Source: Actinomadura viridilutea (GTDB lineage Bacteria; Actinomycetota; Actinomycetes; Streptosporangiales; Streptosporangiaceae). From it: a DNA stretch of 64,000 nucleotides. Positions 1-8,165 of the stretch are shown piece after piece. The stretch covers positions 62,001-126,000 of the forward strand of contig PVNI01000008.1 in NCBI GenBank assembly GCA_003001795.1, written 5' to 3'. The translations under genes and the position numbers were made by a program. Below the pieces are notes generated by a model. That model made no database searches. It was not told where the DNA came from and saw nothing but the letters and a program-made list of their open reading frames with translations. How positions within the stretch are numbered: the stretch's first letter is position 1; every line of letters starts with the position of its first letter.

Positions 1-11
1 ATACTCCAGGC

Positions 12-716
12 GTGCCTCCTTCCACCGACCCTTTCGACGAGCCCCCGTGGGCGATGCAGCTGGTGGCGCGGGCCGAGAAGACGGCGCCGCCCGCGCACGG
101 CGCCGTGTGCGCGGCCGCGGCGACCGCCGTCGCGACGCTGCTCACCGACCCCCGCGCGGCGGATCCGGAGGGCGAGTGGCATCCGTCCGTGCGCCGCTGG
201 GAGTCGGGCCGCATCCGCAAGGTGATGCGGCGGGCGCGCGGGGCGCGGTGGGCGGACGCGCAGCGGCCGCCCGGCGTGACCGTGGACGTCTGCGGCGCGC
301 AGGTGCGCGCGCTGGTGCCGGGACCCGTGGACGAGGTGCCGCCGGAGATCGCCAAACTGCAGGTCTCCGGCCTGGACCTGCCCGACGAGGACGAGCCCAA
401 GCCGCCGCCCGAACCCCCGTACGCGGCCATCGCGCTGAACCCGCACGTGGCGATGAGCACCGGCAAGGCCGCCGCGCAGAGCGGGCACGCCGCGCATCTG
501 CTGCTGCGTCAGGCGCCCCCGCCTCAGGTGCACGCGTGGATCGAGGGCGGCCTGCGCGTGCACCTCGTCCGCGCGGGGGACCGCCGCGGCGTCGGAAGCG
601 GCGGCGACGTTCCCTGGGAACGCTGCGTGGACCGCGCGACGGTCGCGGTGCGGGACGCGGGCTTCACCGAGGTGGCGCCCGGCACCATGACCGCCATCGG
701 CTGGATCGTCACCTGA
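12..716 (+). CDS. Peptidyl-tRNA hydrolase type 2 (Pth2) domain protein
   Basis: Likely removes peptides from peptidyl-tRNA in the cytoplasm. The Pth2 signature is visible: MSTGKAAAQSGHAA (residues 148-161, with the conserved Lys152 and His159) and the C-terminal VRDAGFTEVAPGTMTAIG (residues 213-230). The Pth2 fold is about 115 residues, so the first about 130 residues are an extra N-terminal domain, rich in Arg and Ala, with the segment DEPPWAMQLVARAEK that I recall from actinobacterial homologues. The start is the first GTG in the window; the frame is open to the window edge, so the true start could lie further left. It converges with the next gene. Confidence 0.75.
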   Translation: MPPSTDPFDEPPWAMQLVARAEKTAPPAHGAVCAAAATAVATLLTDPRAADPEGEWHPSVRRWESGRIRKVMRRARGARWADAQRPPGVTVDVCGAQVRALVPGPVDEVPPEIAKLQVSGLDLPDEDEPKPPPEPPYAAIALNPHVAMSTGKAAAQSGHAAHLLLRQAPPPQVHAWIEGGLRVHLVRAGDRRGVGSGGDVPWERCVDRATVAVRDAGFTEVAPGTMTAIGWIVT

Positions 717-720
717 CCCG

Positions 721-740
721 GGCGCCCGCGCGGGGGCGCC
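721..740. terminator. GC hairpin between convergent genes
   Basis: Stem ggcgccc/gggcgcc (721-727 and 734-740) with a 6-base loop in the 45-base gap between two converging genes. It is a plausible bidirectional terminator without a T-tract. Confidence 0.4.
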
Positions 741-761
741 TCCGCCCCTCCGGTCGCGGCC

Positions 762-1391
762 TCAGGCGGACGGCGGCTGCCGTTCGAGGCGCTGCTGCCA
801 GCGGTTCAGCGCCTCCAGCGCCATCTCCTGGGTCCGGGTGAGCCCGCTGGGCCGGATCTGCGCGTCCGCCCCGCCGTCCGATCCGCCGTCCGCCCCGGTG
901 CTGGATCGGGGCGCCGGCACGCCGCGGCGCCCGATCCGCGCCCGCACGCTCAGCGCATACGACAGGAACAGCAGGAAGGCGAACCCGGCCAGGTAGAGGA
1001 CGTGCTCCAGAAGGCCGCCCCACCGGCCGGTGACCACGTCCAGCACGGCGAAGAGGGCGAACCCGGCCGCCCACCCGGTGAGCGCGGGCAGCAGCCACAC
1101 GTCCCGCCGCCGCACGAGTCCGGCCGCGGTCAGCAGCACGAGCAGCAGCTCGACGGCCTTCACCAGCACCAGCGCCGGCGTCGCCGCGCCCGAGCCGAGA
1201 TAGCCCGCGAGCTCCGTCCGCCGGTCGTCCCAGGAGATCAGCGCGGTGACCATGCCCGTCACCCCGTACACGGCGGCGAACACGCCGATCGGGTAGTGGA
1301 AGCGGTGCCAGTTGCCGGTGCCGGGGGCGCTCCCGCTCCGGCCCGGCAGCGGCAGGTCGGGCCTGGTGAGCTTGGCGGACCCCTCCGTCAT
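762..1391 (-). CDS. Hypothetical four-helix membrane protein
   Basis: A 209-residue protein with four hydrophobic segments at about residues 32-54, 74-96, 100-120 and 130-152. A hydrophilic tail of about 55 residues ends in LEALNRWQQRLERQ. It looks like a small integral membrane protein with a cytoplasmic tail. The ATG is preceded by AGGAGA on its strand, which supports the start. It is transcribed away from the following small gene, with about 190 bases between them. I do not recognise the family. Confidence 0.65.
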   Translation of the reverse strand: MTEGSAKLTRPDLPLPGRSGSAPGTGNWHRFHYPIGVFAAVYGVTGMVTALISWDDRRTELAGYLGSGAATPALVLVKAVELLLVLLTAAGLVRRRDVWLLPALTGWAAGFALFAVLDVVTGRWGGLLEHVLYLAGFAFLLFLSYALSVRARIGRRGVPAPRSSTGADGGSDGGADAQIRPSGLTRTQEMALEALNRWQQRLERQPPSA

Positions 1392-1582
1392 CTGTCTCCT
1401 GCCTTCCGCTTGTGTGCCTTAGGCGCAAGATATCCCGGATCGCCGGCCGTGGGGGCCGGACGGCCGCGCTGACCTGCCCGAAGTGCTTGCGCCCTTCGGG
1501 GGTGACCCGTCAGGCTGGGCTTCGTCGGGCCGCGCGGAGTCCATGGCGGGGTGCGGGGGGCGCCCCAGGATGGAGAAGCGAG

Positions 1583-1891
1583 ATGACGCCTGACGAGATG
1601 GCGCCTGACACGGGAACGGCCGCGTCGTCCGCGACGCGGCTCGACTATCTGGAGAAACTCGGCGACGAGCTGCGCCGGCTGGGCCTGAGCGCGCGGCTCA
1701 GCGTCCCGCGCGACGGGGCGCCCAGCCTGCACGTGATGAATCCGGCCGCGTCCGTTCTCACGGAGAACATCCTGGTGGAGCGGGGCGAGGACGGATGGTG
1801 GTACTGGTGGTCGTGGGCCGAGCGCATCGCGTCCGCGGACGACGTCGGCGCGGCGGCCGCGCGCGTCGCGGCGGTGCTGGCCGTGGACTGA
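1583..1891 (+). CDS. Small hypothetical protein, 102 aa
   Basis: A 102-residue soluble protein. The ATG at 1583 is chosen because GGAGAAG lies just upstream and the protein from there reads as one compact domain. It has an N-terminal helix (RLDYLEKLGDELRRLGLSARL), then strands and an aromatic motif GWWYWWSWAERI near residue 75. It resembles the short uncharacterised proteins common in actinomycete genomes. No catalytic motif is visible. A strong hairpin follows the stop. Confidence 0.6.
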   Translation: MTPDEMAPDTGTAASSATRLDYLEKLGDELRRLGLSARLSVPRDGAPSLHVMNPAASVLTENILVERGEDGWWYWWSWAERIASADDVGAAAARVAAVLAVD

Positions 1892-1919
1892 CCCCGCGCG
1901 CCGCACCACGCACCCGACG

Positions 1920-1964
1920 GCGTGATCATGCAGCCGTCCGGCACCCGGGCCTGCATGATCACGC
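1920..1964. terminator. 14-bp perfect stem-loop after the small ORF
   Basis: Arms gcgtgatcatgcag (1920-1933) and ctgcatgatcacgc (1951-1964) pair perfectly around a 17-base loop, followed by a short ttt. It is 29 bases past the stop at 1891 and is most simply a terminator, although the palindromic TGATCATGCA core could also bind a protein. Confidence 0.55.
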
Positions 1965-2380
1965 TTTCCGCCCGCGCCGTCCCGCCCGTGTCCTCGGGCG
2001 CGCTCGCGCCCGCCGCCCGCCCCGAACCCCCGCTCAGGCCCCCTCGAAGCCGCCGCACCGAGCCCCGGCCGAGCCTCTGCCGGCGCCCCTGCGCGACGCA
2101 GGCTCGCACGCGATCCCATCCGCCGTCTCCTCCGCCGAGTCGTCCGCCGTCTCGTGCGCGCCCGCGGTCTGCTCCGCGCCGCGCACGCGCAGGCCGTCCG
2201 GTTCCGGTCGCCGGGCCGCCCGAGCGGCCGCATCCGCCGCAGTAGGTCCGACGCCCGACGCCGCCGCGCCGTTCGGGAAATGTTGACCCAGTAAACATTC
2301 GGGTCAGACCGGGGGTCCGTGCGGCCGCCGCCGGGGCGGGGCGAGGCGGGCCTGCGACACCCAGGTTGATCTCGCGTTAC
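1965..2380. other. Gene-free spacer upstream of sugar operon
   Basis: About 400 bases without a gene I can support on either strand; open frames here are low-complexity Arg/Ala/Pro shadows. The GC content drops near 2280-2320 (aaatgttgacc, aaacattcgg), which may hold a promoter, but no clean -35/-10 pair can be assigned. Confidence 0.4.
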
Positions 2381-2384
2381 GGGA

Positions 2385-2403
2385 TTGTTACCGCATCCAA
2401 CAA
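2385..2403. promoter_or_regulatory. TTGTT-N9-AACAA inverted repeat (candidate ROK operator)
   Basis: TTGTT (2385-2389) and AACAA (2399-2403), followed by ATTAG, lie 160-180 bases before the binding-protein gene. AACAAA half-sites are typical of XylR/ROK operators, and a ROK regulator ends this operon. The pairing with that regulator is inferred. Confidence 0.35.
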
Positions 2404-2446
2404 ATTAGCCGCCGTGAGGTCTTGGCGGGCGGGGTCGACCCGACAT

Positions 2447-2465
2447 ATGTTGCGGGGCACAACAT
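2447..2465. promoter_or_regulatory. ATGTTG-N7-CAACAT inverted repeat
   Basis: Perfect 6-base arms at 2447-2452 and 2460-2465 share the TTG/CAA core of the repeat 60 bases upstream. It may be a second site for the same regulator. Confidence 0.35.
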
Positions 2466-2475
2466 TCGCGCGGTT

Positions 2476-2491
2476 CGTGACCCAGGTCACG
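2476..2491. promoter_or_regulatory. CRP-type site CGTGACC-CA-GGTCACG
   Basis: Perfect 7-base arms give GTGA-N6-TCAC, the core of the actinobacterial CRP (cAMP receptor protein) consensus TGTGA-N6-TCACA. It lies 72 bases upstream of the sugar-binding protein start, a sensible position for catabolite control. Confidence 0.55.
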
Positions 2492-2563
2492 GCACCGCGC
2501 GCGTCCCACCCCGTCAATGTCCGGCCGCGCGACGCGGCCGACCTTGAGAAAGGACCCGTGCAG

Positions 2564-3637
2564 ATGCGCAAGGGGATCCTCGGCCTCACCGCCGTGTCGG
2601 CGGCGGCGGCGCTGACCCTCACCGCGTGCGGGGGCGAGTCCGGCGACACCTCGTCGGAGGCCTCCAAGGGCAAGATCGGTGTGATCCTCCCGGACACCAA
2701 GTCCTCGGTCCGCTACGAGAACTTCGACCGGCCGTACCTGGAGCAGGCGTTCAAGGCGGCCGGCGTCGAGTACGACATCCAGAACGCCGAGGGCGACACC
2801 CAGCGGTTCCAGACGATCGCCGACCAGATGATCACCAACGGCGTCACCGTGCTGGTGGTCGACGGCATCGACTCCAACTCCGCCGCCGCGGTGCAGCGCA
2901 AGGCGCAGCAGCAGGGCGTCAAGACGATCGACTACGACCGCCTCACGCTGGGCGGCGTGGCCGACTACTACGTCTCGTTCGACAACGTCAAGGTCGGCGA
3001 GGAGCTCGGCAAGGGCCTCCAGAAGTGCCTCGGCGACAAGGAGGCCAACATCGTCTACCTGAACGGCGCGGCCACCGACAACAACGCCACCCTGTTCGCC
3101 CAGGGCGCCCACAACATCCTCGACAAGGTCTCCAAGTACAAGAAGGTCGCCGAGCAGGCGGTGCCCAACTGGGACAACCAGCAGGCCGCCACGATCTTCG
3201 AGCAGATGTGGACCCAGCAGGACGGCAAGATCGACGGCGTGCTGGCGGCCAACGACGGCGTCGGCAACGCGGCCATCTCGATCCTGAAGAAGAACCGCGC
3301 GGCCGGGAAGATCCCGGTGACCGGCCAGGACGCCACCCTCGAGGGGCTGCAGAACATCCTGGACGGCAACCAGTGCATGACGGTCTACAAGCCGGTCAAG
3401 CAGGAGGCCGAGGCCGCGGCCAAGCTGGCGGTCGCGCTGCTCAAGGGTGAGAAGGGCCAGACCAACGGCACGGTCCACGACCCGGAGGGCAAGCGGGACG
3501 TGCCGTCGGTGCTGCTGGACCCGATCCCGGTCTTCAAGGAGAACGTCAAGCAGGTCGTGGACGACGGGTTCATCAAGAAGGAAGAGCTCTGCAAGGGCGA
3601 CTACGCGTCCAAGTGCAAGGACGCCGGAATCCAGTGA
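2564..3637 (+). CDS. Xylose-type sugar ABC transporter substrate-binding lipoprotein
   Basis: Captures a monosaccharide outside the membrane for the importer encoded next door. Starting at the ATG at 2564 (AAAGGA nine bases upstream; a GTG two codons earlier is too close), the protein has a lipoprotein signal peptide with Cys at residue 22 in LTAC. The rest is a periplasmic-binding type 1 fold (peripla_BP_4). Segments such as GVTVLVVDGIDSNSAAA and IDGVLAANDGVGNAAI match XylF/ChvE-like proteins. It is first in an operon with an ATPase, a permease and a ROK gene, the layout I recall for Streptomyces xylFGH next to rok7B7. Sugar identity is inferred, not shown. Confidence 0.85.
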   Translation: MRKGILGLTAVSAAAALTLTACGGESGDTSSEASKGKIGVILPDTKSSVRYENFDRPYLEQAFKAAGVEYDIQNAEGDTQRFQTIADQMITNGVTVLVVDGIDSNSAAAVQRKAQQQGVKTIDYDRLTLGGVADYYVSFDNVKVGEELGKGLQKCLGDKEANIVYLNGAATDNNATLFAQGAHNILDKVSKYKKVAEQAVPNWDNQQAATIFEQMWTQQDGKIDGVLAANDGVGNAAISILKKNRAAGKIPVTGQDATLEGLQNILDGNQCMTVYKPVKQEAEAAAKLAVALLKGEKGQTNGTVHDPEGKRDVPSVLLDPIPVFKENVKQVVDDGFIKKEELCKGDYASKCKDAGIQ

Positions 3638-3639
3638 CC

Positions 3640-3717
3640 CCCGCGACGGGCCCCTCCGCTGGGGGCGCGCGCTCCTCCCGTACCGAGCTACGCCGCGCGC
3701 CCGGGGCCCGTCGCGGG
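3640..3717 (+). terminator. Large two-part hairpin between binding protein and ATPase
   Basis: An outer 15-bp perfect stem (3640-3654 with 3703-3717) encloses a 9-bp stem (3663-3671 with 3694-3702). It starts two bases after the binding-protein stop. Such intercistronic hairpins usually protect the upstream mRNA or partly terminate, giving more binding protein than ATPase and permease. Confidence 0.6.
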
Positions 3718-3743
3718 TCACCCGCACTTCCGAAGGGAAACTC

Positions 3744-4529
3744 GTGGCAGACAACGGTGAACCCGTACTCCGTCTGACCGGGGTCAACAAGAGCTTCGGT
3801 CCCGTCCATGTGCTGCACGACGTGGACTTCACCGCCTACCGCGGCGAGGTGATGGCCCTCGTCGGCGACAACGGCGCGGGAAAGTCCACGCTCATCAAGA
3901 GCATCGCCGGAATCCACCCGATCGACTCGGGGCGAATCGAGTTCGAGGGCCGTCCGGTGCAGATCAACGGCCCGCGGGACGCCGCCGCGCTCGGCATCGA
4001 GGTCGTGTACCAGGACCTGGCCCTCGCCGACAACCTGGACATCGTGCAGAACATGTTCCTGGGCCGGGAGCGGCGCCGGGGCATGGTGCTGGACGAGGAC
4101 TCGATGGAGGAGGCGGCGCGTGAGACGCTGTCCCGGCTTTCCGTCCGCACCGTCAAGTCCGTACGGCAGCAGGTGGCCAGCCTGTCCGGCGGACAGCGGC
4201 AGACCGTCGCTATCGCCAAGGCCGCGCTGTGGGAGTCGAAGGTGGTCATCCTGGACGAGCCCACCGCGGCGCTCGGGGTGGCGCAGACCAGGCAGGTGCT
4301 CGATCTGGTGCGCCGGCTGGCCGACACCGGCCACGCCGTCGTCCTGATCTCCCACAACATGAACGACGTGTTCGAGGTGGCGGACCGGATCACCGCCCTC
4401 TATCTGGGCCGAGTGGCGGCCGAGGTCAAGCGCGCCGACGTCACCCACGCCCAGGTCGTCGAGCTCATCACCGCGGGCCGTTCCGGCGATCTGGGGCTCC
4501 ACCCGACGACCGCGGCCGAGAACGTCTAG
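3744..4529 (+). CDS. Sugar ABC transporter ATPase, single nucleotide-binding domain
   Basis: Powers sugar import at the inner face of the membrane. The GTG at 3744 follows GAAGGGAAA. The 261-residue protein has Walker A GDNGAGKS, a Q-loop YQDLAL, signature LSGGQRQ, Walker B VVILDEP and switch His in LISHN. Monosaccharide ATPases of the RbsA/XylG type usually carry two such domains (about 500 residues). This one has a single domain and must dimerise with itself or with the second ATPase gene at 6040. It is followed by 11 bases and then the permease. Confidence 0.88.
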   Translation: MADNGEPVLRLTGVNKSFGPVHVLHDVDFTAYRGEVMALVGDNGAGKSTLIKSIAGIHPIDSGRIEFEGRPVQINGPRDAAALGIEVVYQDLALADNLDIVQNMFLGRERRRGMVLDEDSMEEAARETLSRLSVRTVKSVRQQVASLSGGQRQTVAIAKAALWESKVVILDEPTAALGVAQTRQVLDLVRRLADTGHAVVLISHNMNDVFEVADRITALYLGRVAAEVKRADVTHAQVVELITAGRSGDLGLHPTTAAENV

Positions 4530-4540
4530 AGGGAACCGCG

Positions 4541-5821
4541 ATGTCCACCGATATGTCCAAAGGCTCCGCCGCGGTGACGCTGGCGGACTCCGACTTCGCC
4601 GTCGACCGCAAGACCCACGACGTGCGGTCGGCGGCGCTCGATTACTGGAGCCGGGTGCGGGCCGGCGACCTGGGCGCCCTTCCGGCGATCTTCGGGATGG
4701 TCGCCCTGGTGGTGCTGTTCACCGCGCTGCGCCCGGACACCTTCCTCAGCGAGCGCAACATCGCCAACCTGTCCACCCAGGCGTTGCAGGTCACGGTCCT
4801 GGCGATGGGCCTGGTGTTCGTGCTGCTGCTCGGCGAGATCGACCTGTCGGCCGGGGTGGCCAGCGGCGTGTCCGCCGCGGTGATGGCCAAGCTCATCGTC
4901 CAGGCCGACCAGCCGTGGTACGTGGCGGTGATCGCGGCGATCGCCGTCGGCATCGTCATCGGCGCCGTGATCGGCTGGCTGGTGGCGGTGGTCCGAATAC
5001 CGTCGTTCGTGGTGACGCTGGCCTTGTTCCTCGGCCTGCAGGGCATCACGCTGCGGCTGATCGGCGAGGGCGGCACCGTGCCGGTGCGCGACGAGGTGAT
5101 CGTGGCGCTGGCCAACAAGAACATGCCGGTGTGGCTGGGCTGGGTGATGGCCGGGGTGTGCGCCGTCGTCTACGCCGCCCTCCAGCTGCGGCGCTGGCAG
5201 CAGCAGCGGGCGCGCGGCCTGGCGAGCCGCCCGCTGGAACTGGTCGTCGCCCAGGCGGCCGTGGTGGCGGCCGCGCTGCTGTTCGGCACGTACGTGCTCA
5301 GCCAGGACCGGGCGCCCAGCCCGGCGATCACGCTGGCGGGCATCCCCTGGGGCGTGCCGCTGGTGGGCGTCCTGCTCATCGTCTGCACGTTCGTGCTCGG
5401 CCGCACCGCCTACGGGCGCCACATCTACGCCGTCGGCGGCAACGCCGAGGCCGCCCGCCGGGCCGGCATCAACGTGGTCCGCATCCGCATGTCCGTGTTC
5501 ATGATCTGCTCGGGGATGGCGGCGGTCAGCGGCATCCTGGCCGCGTCCCGGCTGAACTCGGTCACGCCGGACGCGGGCGCCGGCAACACGCTGCTGCTCG
5601 GCGTGGGCGCGGCCGTCATCGGCGGCACCAGCCTGTTCGGCGGGCGCGGCAAGGCCCGCGACGCCGTCCTCGGCGGCCTGGTGGTGTCCATCATCGCCAA
5701 CGGCCTCGGCCTGCTCGGCGCCAAGGCGTACGCCAACTGGCTGATCACCGGTTCGGTGCTGCTGCTGGCCGCCAGCATCGACGCGCTGGCCCGGCGGCGT
5801 CGGGCGACGACGGGACGATGA
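4541..5821 (+). CDS. Xylose/ribose-type ABC transporter permease
   Basis: Forms the membrane channel of the importer (BPD_transp_2 family). The 426-residue protein has a soluble N-terminus of about 45 residues, then about ten hydrophobic segments. The family hallmark GGNAEAARRAGINV, the cytoplasmic ATPase-contact loop, sits near residue 301. A non-hydrophobic insert rich in Arg/Gln (RRWQQQRARGLASRP) interrupts the middle of the helices. The length fits XylH-type permeases, which are longer than RbsC. The start ATG follows AGAGGGAACCGCG. Confidence 0.88.
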   Translation: MSTDMSKGSAAVTLADSDFAVDRKTHDVRSAALDYWSRVRAGDLGALPAIFGMVALVVLFTALRPDTFLSERNIANLSTQALQVTVLAMGLVFVLLLGEIDLSAGVASGVSAAVMAKLIVQADQPWYVAVIAAIAVGIVIGAVIGWLVAVVRIPSFVVTLALFLGLQGITLRLIGEGGTVPVRDEVIVALANKNMPVWLGWVMAGVCAVVYAALQLRRWQQQRARGLASRPLELVVAQAAVVAAALLFGTYVLSQDRAPSPAITLAGIPWGVPLVGVLLIVCTFVLGRTAYGRHIYAVGGNAEAARRAGINVVRIRMSVFMICSGMAAVSGILAASRLNSVTPDAGAGNTLLLGVGAAVIGGTSLFGGRGKARDAVLGGLVVSIIANGLGLLGAKAYANWLITGSVLLLAASIDALARRRRATTGR

Positions 5822-5871
5822 CCGTGTCCGCCCTGCCCGGGCGGCCCCCTTGCGGGAAGGGCGGCGACGGA

Positions 5872-5903
5872 GCCGGGGATCCGCCGCGCGGCGGATCCCC
5901 GGC
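5872..5903. repeat. 32-bp perfect palindrome
   Basis: Bases 5872-5887 (gccggggatccgccgc) are followed without a loop by their exact reverse complement (5888-5903). It lies in the 218-base gap between the permease and the second ATPase. It could act as a terminator once folded with a small loop, or as a protein site. Confidence 0.6.
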
Positions 5904-6039
5904 GGGCCGCCTCGCGGGGGCGCCGCCCGCCGCGCGCGCGGCCGCGATGACCGGTGCCCGGAGCTGGGGAACTGCTACGCTCACTGGGCACGACCGCTTC
6001 GCAGCCTCGGGCGGGGCGGCACGGTGGGAGCCCTCCGGC

Positions 6040-6879
6040 ATGTCGACTGTCACACCCGTCCTGGACCTGCGCGGGGTCCACAAGAGCTTCGGCCCCGTCG
6101 CAGTGCTGCACGACGTGGACTTCGTCGCCTATCCGGGGGAGGTCACCGCGCTGGTCGGCGACAACGGCGCGGGCAAGACCACGCTGGTCAAGTGCATCGC
6201 CGGGATCGTCCGGCTGGACCGCGGCCAGTACCTGTTCGAGGGGCGGCCGGTGCGGATCACCACGCCGCGCGAGGCGTCCGCGCTCGGCATCGAGGTCGTC
6301 CACCAGGACCTGGCCCTGTGCGACAACCTCGACATCGTGCAGAACATGTTCCTGGGGCGCGAGCGCCGCCGCGGCATGGTGCTGGACGAGGCCGAGATGG
6401 AGGAGGTCGCCGCCGACATCCTGGCCGGGCTGTCGGTGCGGATGTCGGGGTCGGTGCGCCAGCCGGTGTGGGCGCTGTCGGGCGGGCAGCGGCAGACCGT
6501 CGCGATCGCCCGCGCGGTGCTCGGGGACTCCAAGGTCGTCATCCTGGACGAGCCGTCGTCGGCGCTCGGGGTGACGCAGACCCGCCAGGTGCTGGAACTG
6601 GTGCGGCGCCTGGCCGACCGCGGCATGGCCGTGGTGCTGATCTCGCACAACATGAACGACGTGTTCGCGGTGTCCGACCGGATCGCCGCGCTGTACCTGG
6701 GCCGCATGGTCGCCCAGGTGCGCACCGCCGACGTCACCCACGCGCAGGTGGTCGAGCTCATCACCGCCGGACGCAGCGAGACCCTGGAGGCGCGGCGGGA
6801 CGGGCGTCCCGGCGGGCGACGGTCGGCCGGTCCGCTCCGCGCGGGCGCCGTCCCGGAGGCGGCGGAGCCGCCCGCATGA
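6040..6879 (+). CDS. Second sugar ABC ATPase, paralogue of the 3744 gene
   Basis: A 279-residue single-domain ATPase with Walker A GDNGAGKT, Q-loop HQDLAL, LSGGQRQ and Walker B VVILDEP. It matches the 3744-4529 product at most positions over about 245 residues, and even at DNA level near the ERRRGMVLDE segment, so it arose by duplication. The C-terminal tail (about residues 250-279, Arg/Gly/Ala-rich) is unique. The start ATG at 6040 follows GTGGGAG at good spacing. It overlaps the ROK gene by ATGA. No second permease or binding protein accompanies it, so it probably pairs with, or replaces, the first ATPase. Confidence 0.85.
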   Translation: MSTVTPVLDLRGVHKSFGPVAVLHDVDFVAYPGEVTALVGDNGAGKTTLVKCIAGIVRLDRGQYLFEGRPVRITTPREASALGIEVVHQDLALCDNLDIVQNMFLGRERRRGMVLDEAEMEEVAADILAGLSVRMSGSVRQPVWALSGGQRQTVAIARAVLGDSKVVILDEPSSALGVTQTRQVLELVRRLADRGMAVVLISHNMNDVFAVSDRIAALYLGRMVAQVRTADVTHAQVVELITAGRSETLEARRDGRPGGRRSAGPLRAGAVPEAAEPPA

Positions 6880-8138
6880 TGAAGGCAGGCCCGTCACAAG
6901 AGGAGATCCGGCGGCACAACCTCGGCGCACTGCTGCGCTTCGTGCACGTGCGCGGCCCGGCGTCGCGGGCCATCCTCGCCGAGAACCTCGGCCTCAACCG
7001 CAGCACCATCATGGCGCTGACGTCCGACCTGACCGCCGCCGGGCTGGTGCGCGAGGAGCTGCCGCGCACGCCCGGGCGCCGCGCCGGACGCCCGTCGCTG
7101 GTGGTGCGGCCCGAGTCGACGCGCGTGTACGTGCTGGCCTTCGACGTGGGCGTCGACCGGCTCACCGTGGCGCGGGTCGGGCTCGGCGGCGTCATCCTCG
7201 ACCGCCGCGAGGCCGCCCGCGGGCGGGTCGCGGCCTCCGGAGGCGCCTCGGGCGCGGCCGACCCGAACGAGATGGTCAACGCCCTGGCGGCGGCGGCGCG
7301 CTCGCTGGTGCGCAAGGCCGGGGACGAGGCGACCTGCGTGGGCGCGGCGCTGGCGTTCCCCGGCATCGTGCGCCGCTCCGACGACCAGGTCATGTTCGGC
7401 CCGAACCTGGACGTGGGCGGCATGGCGATCGGGGAGGTGCTGTCGCGGCGCCTCGGCCTCGGCGTGCCGGTCGCGGTGTGCAACGACGCCAACCTGGGCG
7501 CGATCGCCGAGCACGAGCGCGGCGCCGGCGTGGGCGTCAACGACCTGATCTACCTGCACGGCGACGTGGGCGTCGGGGGCGGCATCATCACCGGCGGGCG
7601 GCTGCTGGGCGGGGAGGACGGCTACGGCGGCGAGATCGGCCACATGGTCGTCAACCCGGGCGGGCGGCGCTGCGCCTGCGGGTCGCGCGGATGCCTGGAG
7701 GCCGAGGTGGGGGAGCGGACCCTGCTCGACCTGGCCGGCCGGCAGGAGTCGCCGGACGTGCCGGGGCGCGAGGCGGTGCGCGCCGTCGTGGACGCGGCGG
7801 CCCGCGGCGACGTGGTGGCCCGCGACGCCCTGCACCGGGTCGGCACCTGGCTCGGCCGCGGCGTCGCCGACCTGGTCAACATCTTCAACCCCGGCATGGT
7901 CATCTTCGGGGGGACGCTGCGGGACGTGTACCTCGGCGCCGCCGCCCAGATCCGCAGCGAGGTGGCGACCGGGGCGCTGGCCGCGTCCCGCGAGCGGGTG
8001 AAGCTGCGCACGGCCGCGCTGGGAGACGACACCACGCTGGTGGGGGCGGCGGAGTTCGCGTTCGCCGACGTGCTGGCCGACCCCGTGCAGGTGCTGGCCC
8101 GGCTGCGCGGCGCGCCGGCGAGCGCGCCGGTCCCGTAG
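6876..8138 (+). CDS. ROK-family transcriptional regulator
   Basis: Likely senses a sugar or sugar phosphate and controls the adjacent importer. The 420-residue protein has an N-terminal winged helix-turn-helix (about residues 15-75, SRAILAENLGLNRSTIMALTS). An actin-like ROK domain follows. The ROK zinc motif CACGSRGCLE is intact, as is the GDVGVGGGIITGG phosphate segment. The ATG overlaps the ATPase stop (ATGA), so translation is coupled. In Streptomyces a ROK gene (rok7B7) adjoins xylose import genes; that parallel is established knowledge, its role here is inferred. Confidence 0.85.
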   Translation: MMKAGPSQEEIRRHNLGALLRFVHVRGPASRAILAENLGLNRSTIMALTSDLTAAGLVREELPRTPGRRAGRPSLVVRPESTRVYVLAFDVGVDRLTVARVGLGGVILDRREAARGRVAASGGASGAADPNEMVNALAAAARSLVRKAGDEATCVGAALAFPGIVRRSDDQVMFGPNLDVGGMAIGEVLSRRLGLGVPVAVCNDANLGAIAEHERGAGVGVNDLIYLHGDVGVGGGIITGGRLLGGEDGYGGEIGHMVVNPGGRRCACGSRGCLEAEVGERTLLDLAGRQESPDVPGREAVRAVVDAAARGDVVARDALHRVGTWLGRGVADLVNIFNPGMVIFGGTLRDVYLGAAAQIRSEVATGALAASRERVKLRTAALGDDTTLVGAAEFAFADVLADPVQVLARLRGAPASAPVP

Positions 8139-8165
8139 GGGCCTTCGCCGCCGCGCGGGGGCGGC

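Noticed and set aside
1892..2360. Open frames on both strands in the spacer before the sugar operon
   Set aside because: Arg/Pro/Ala-rich, no ribosome sites, no recognisable motif.
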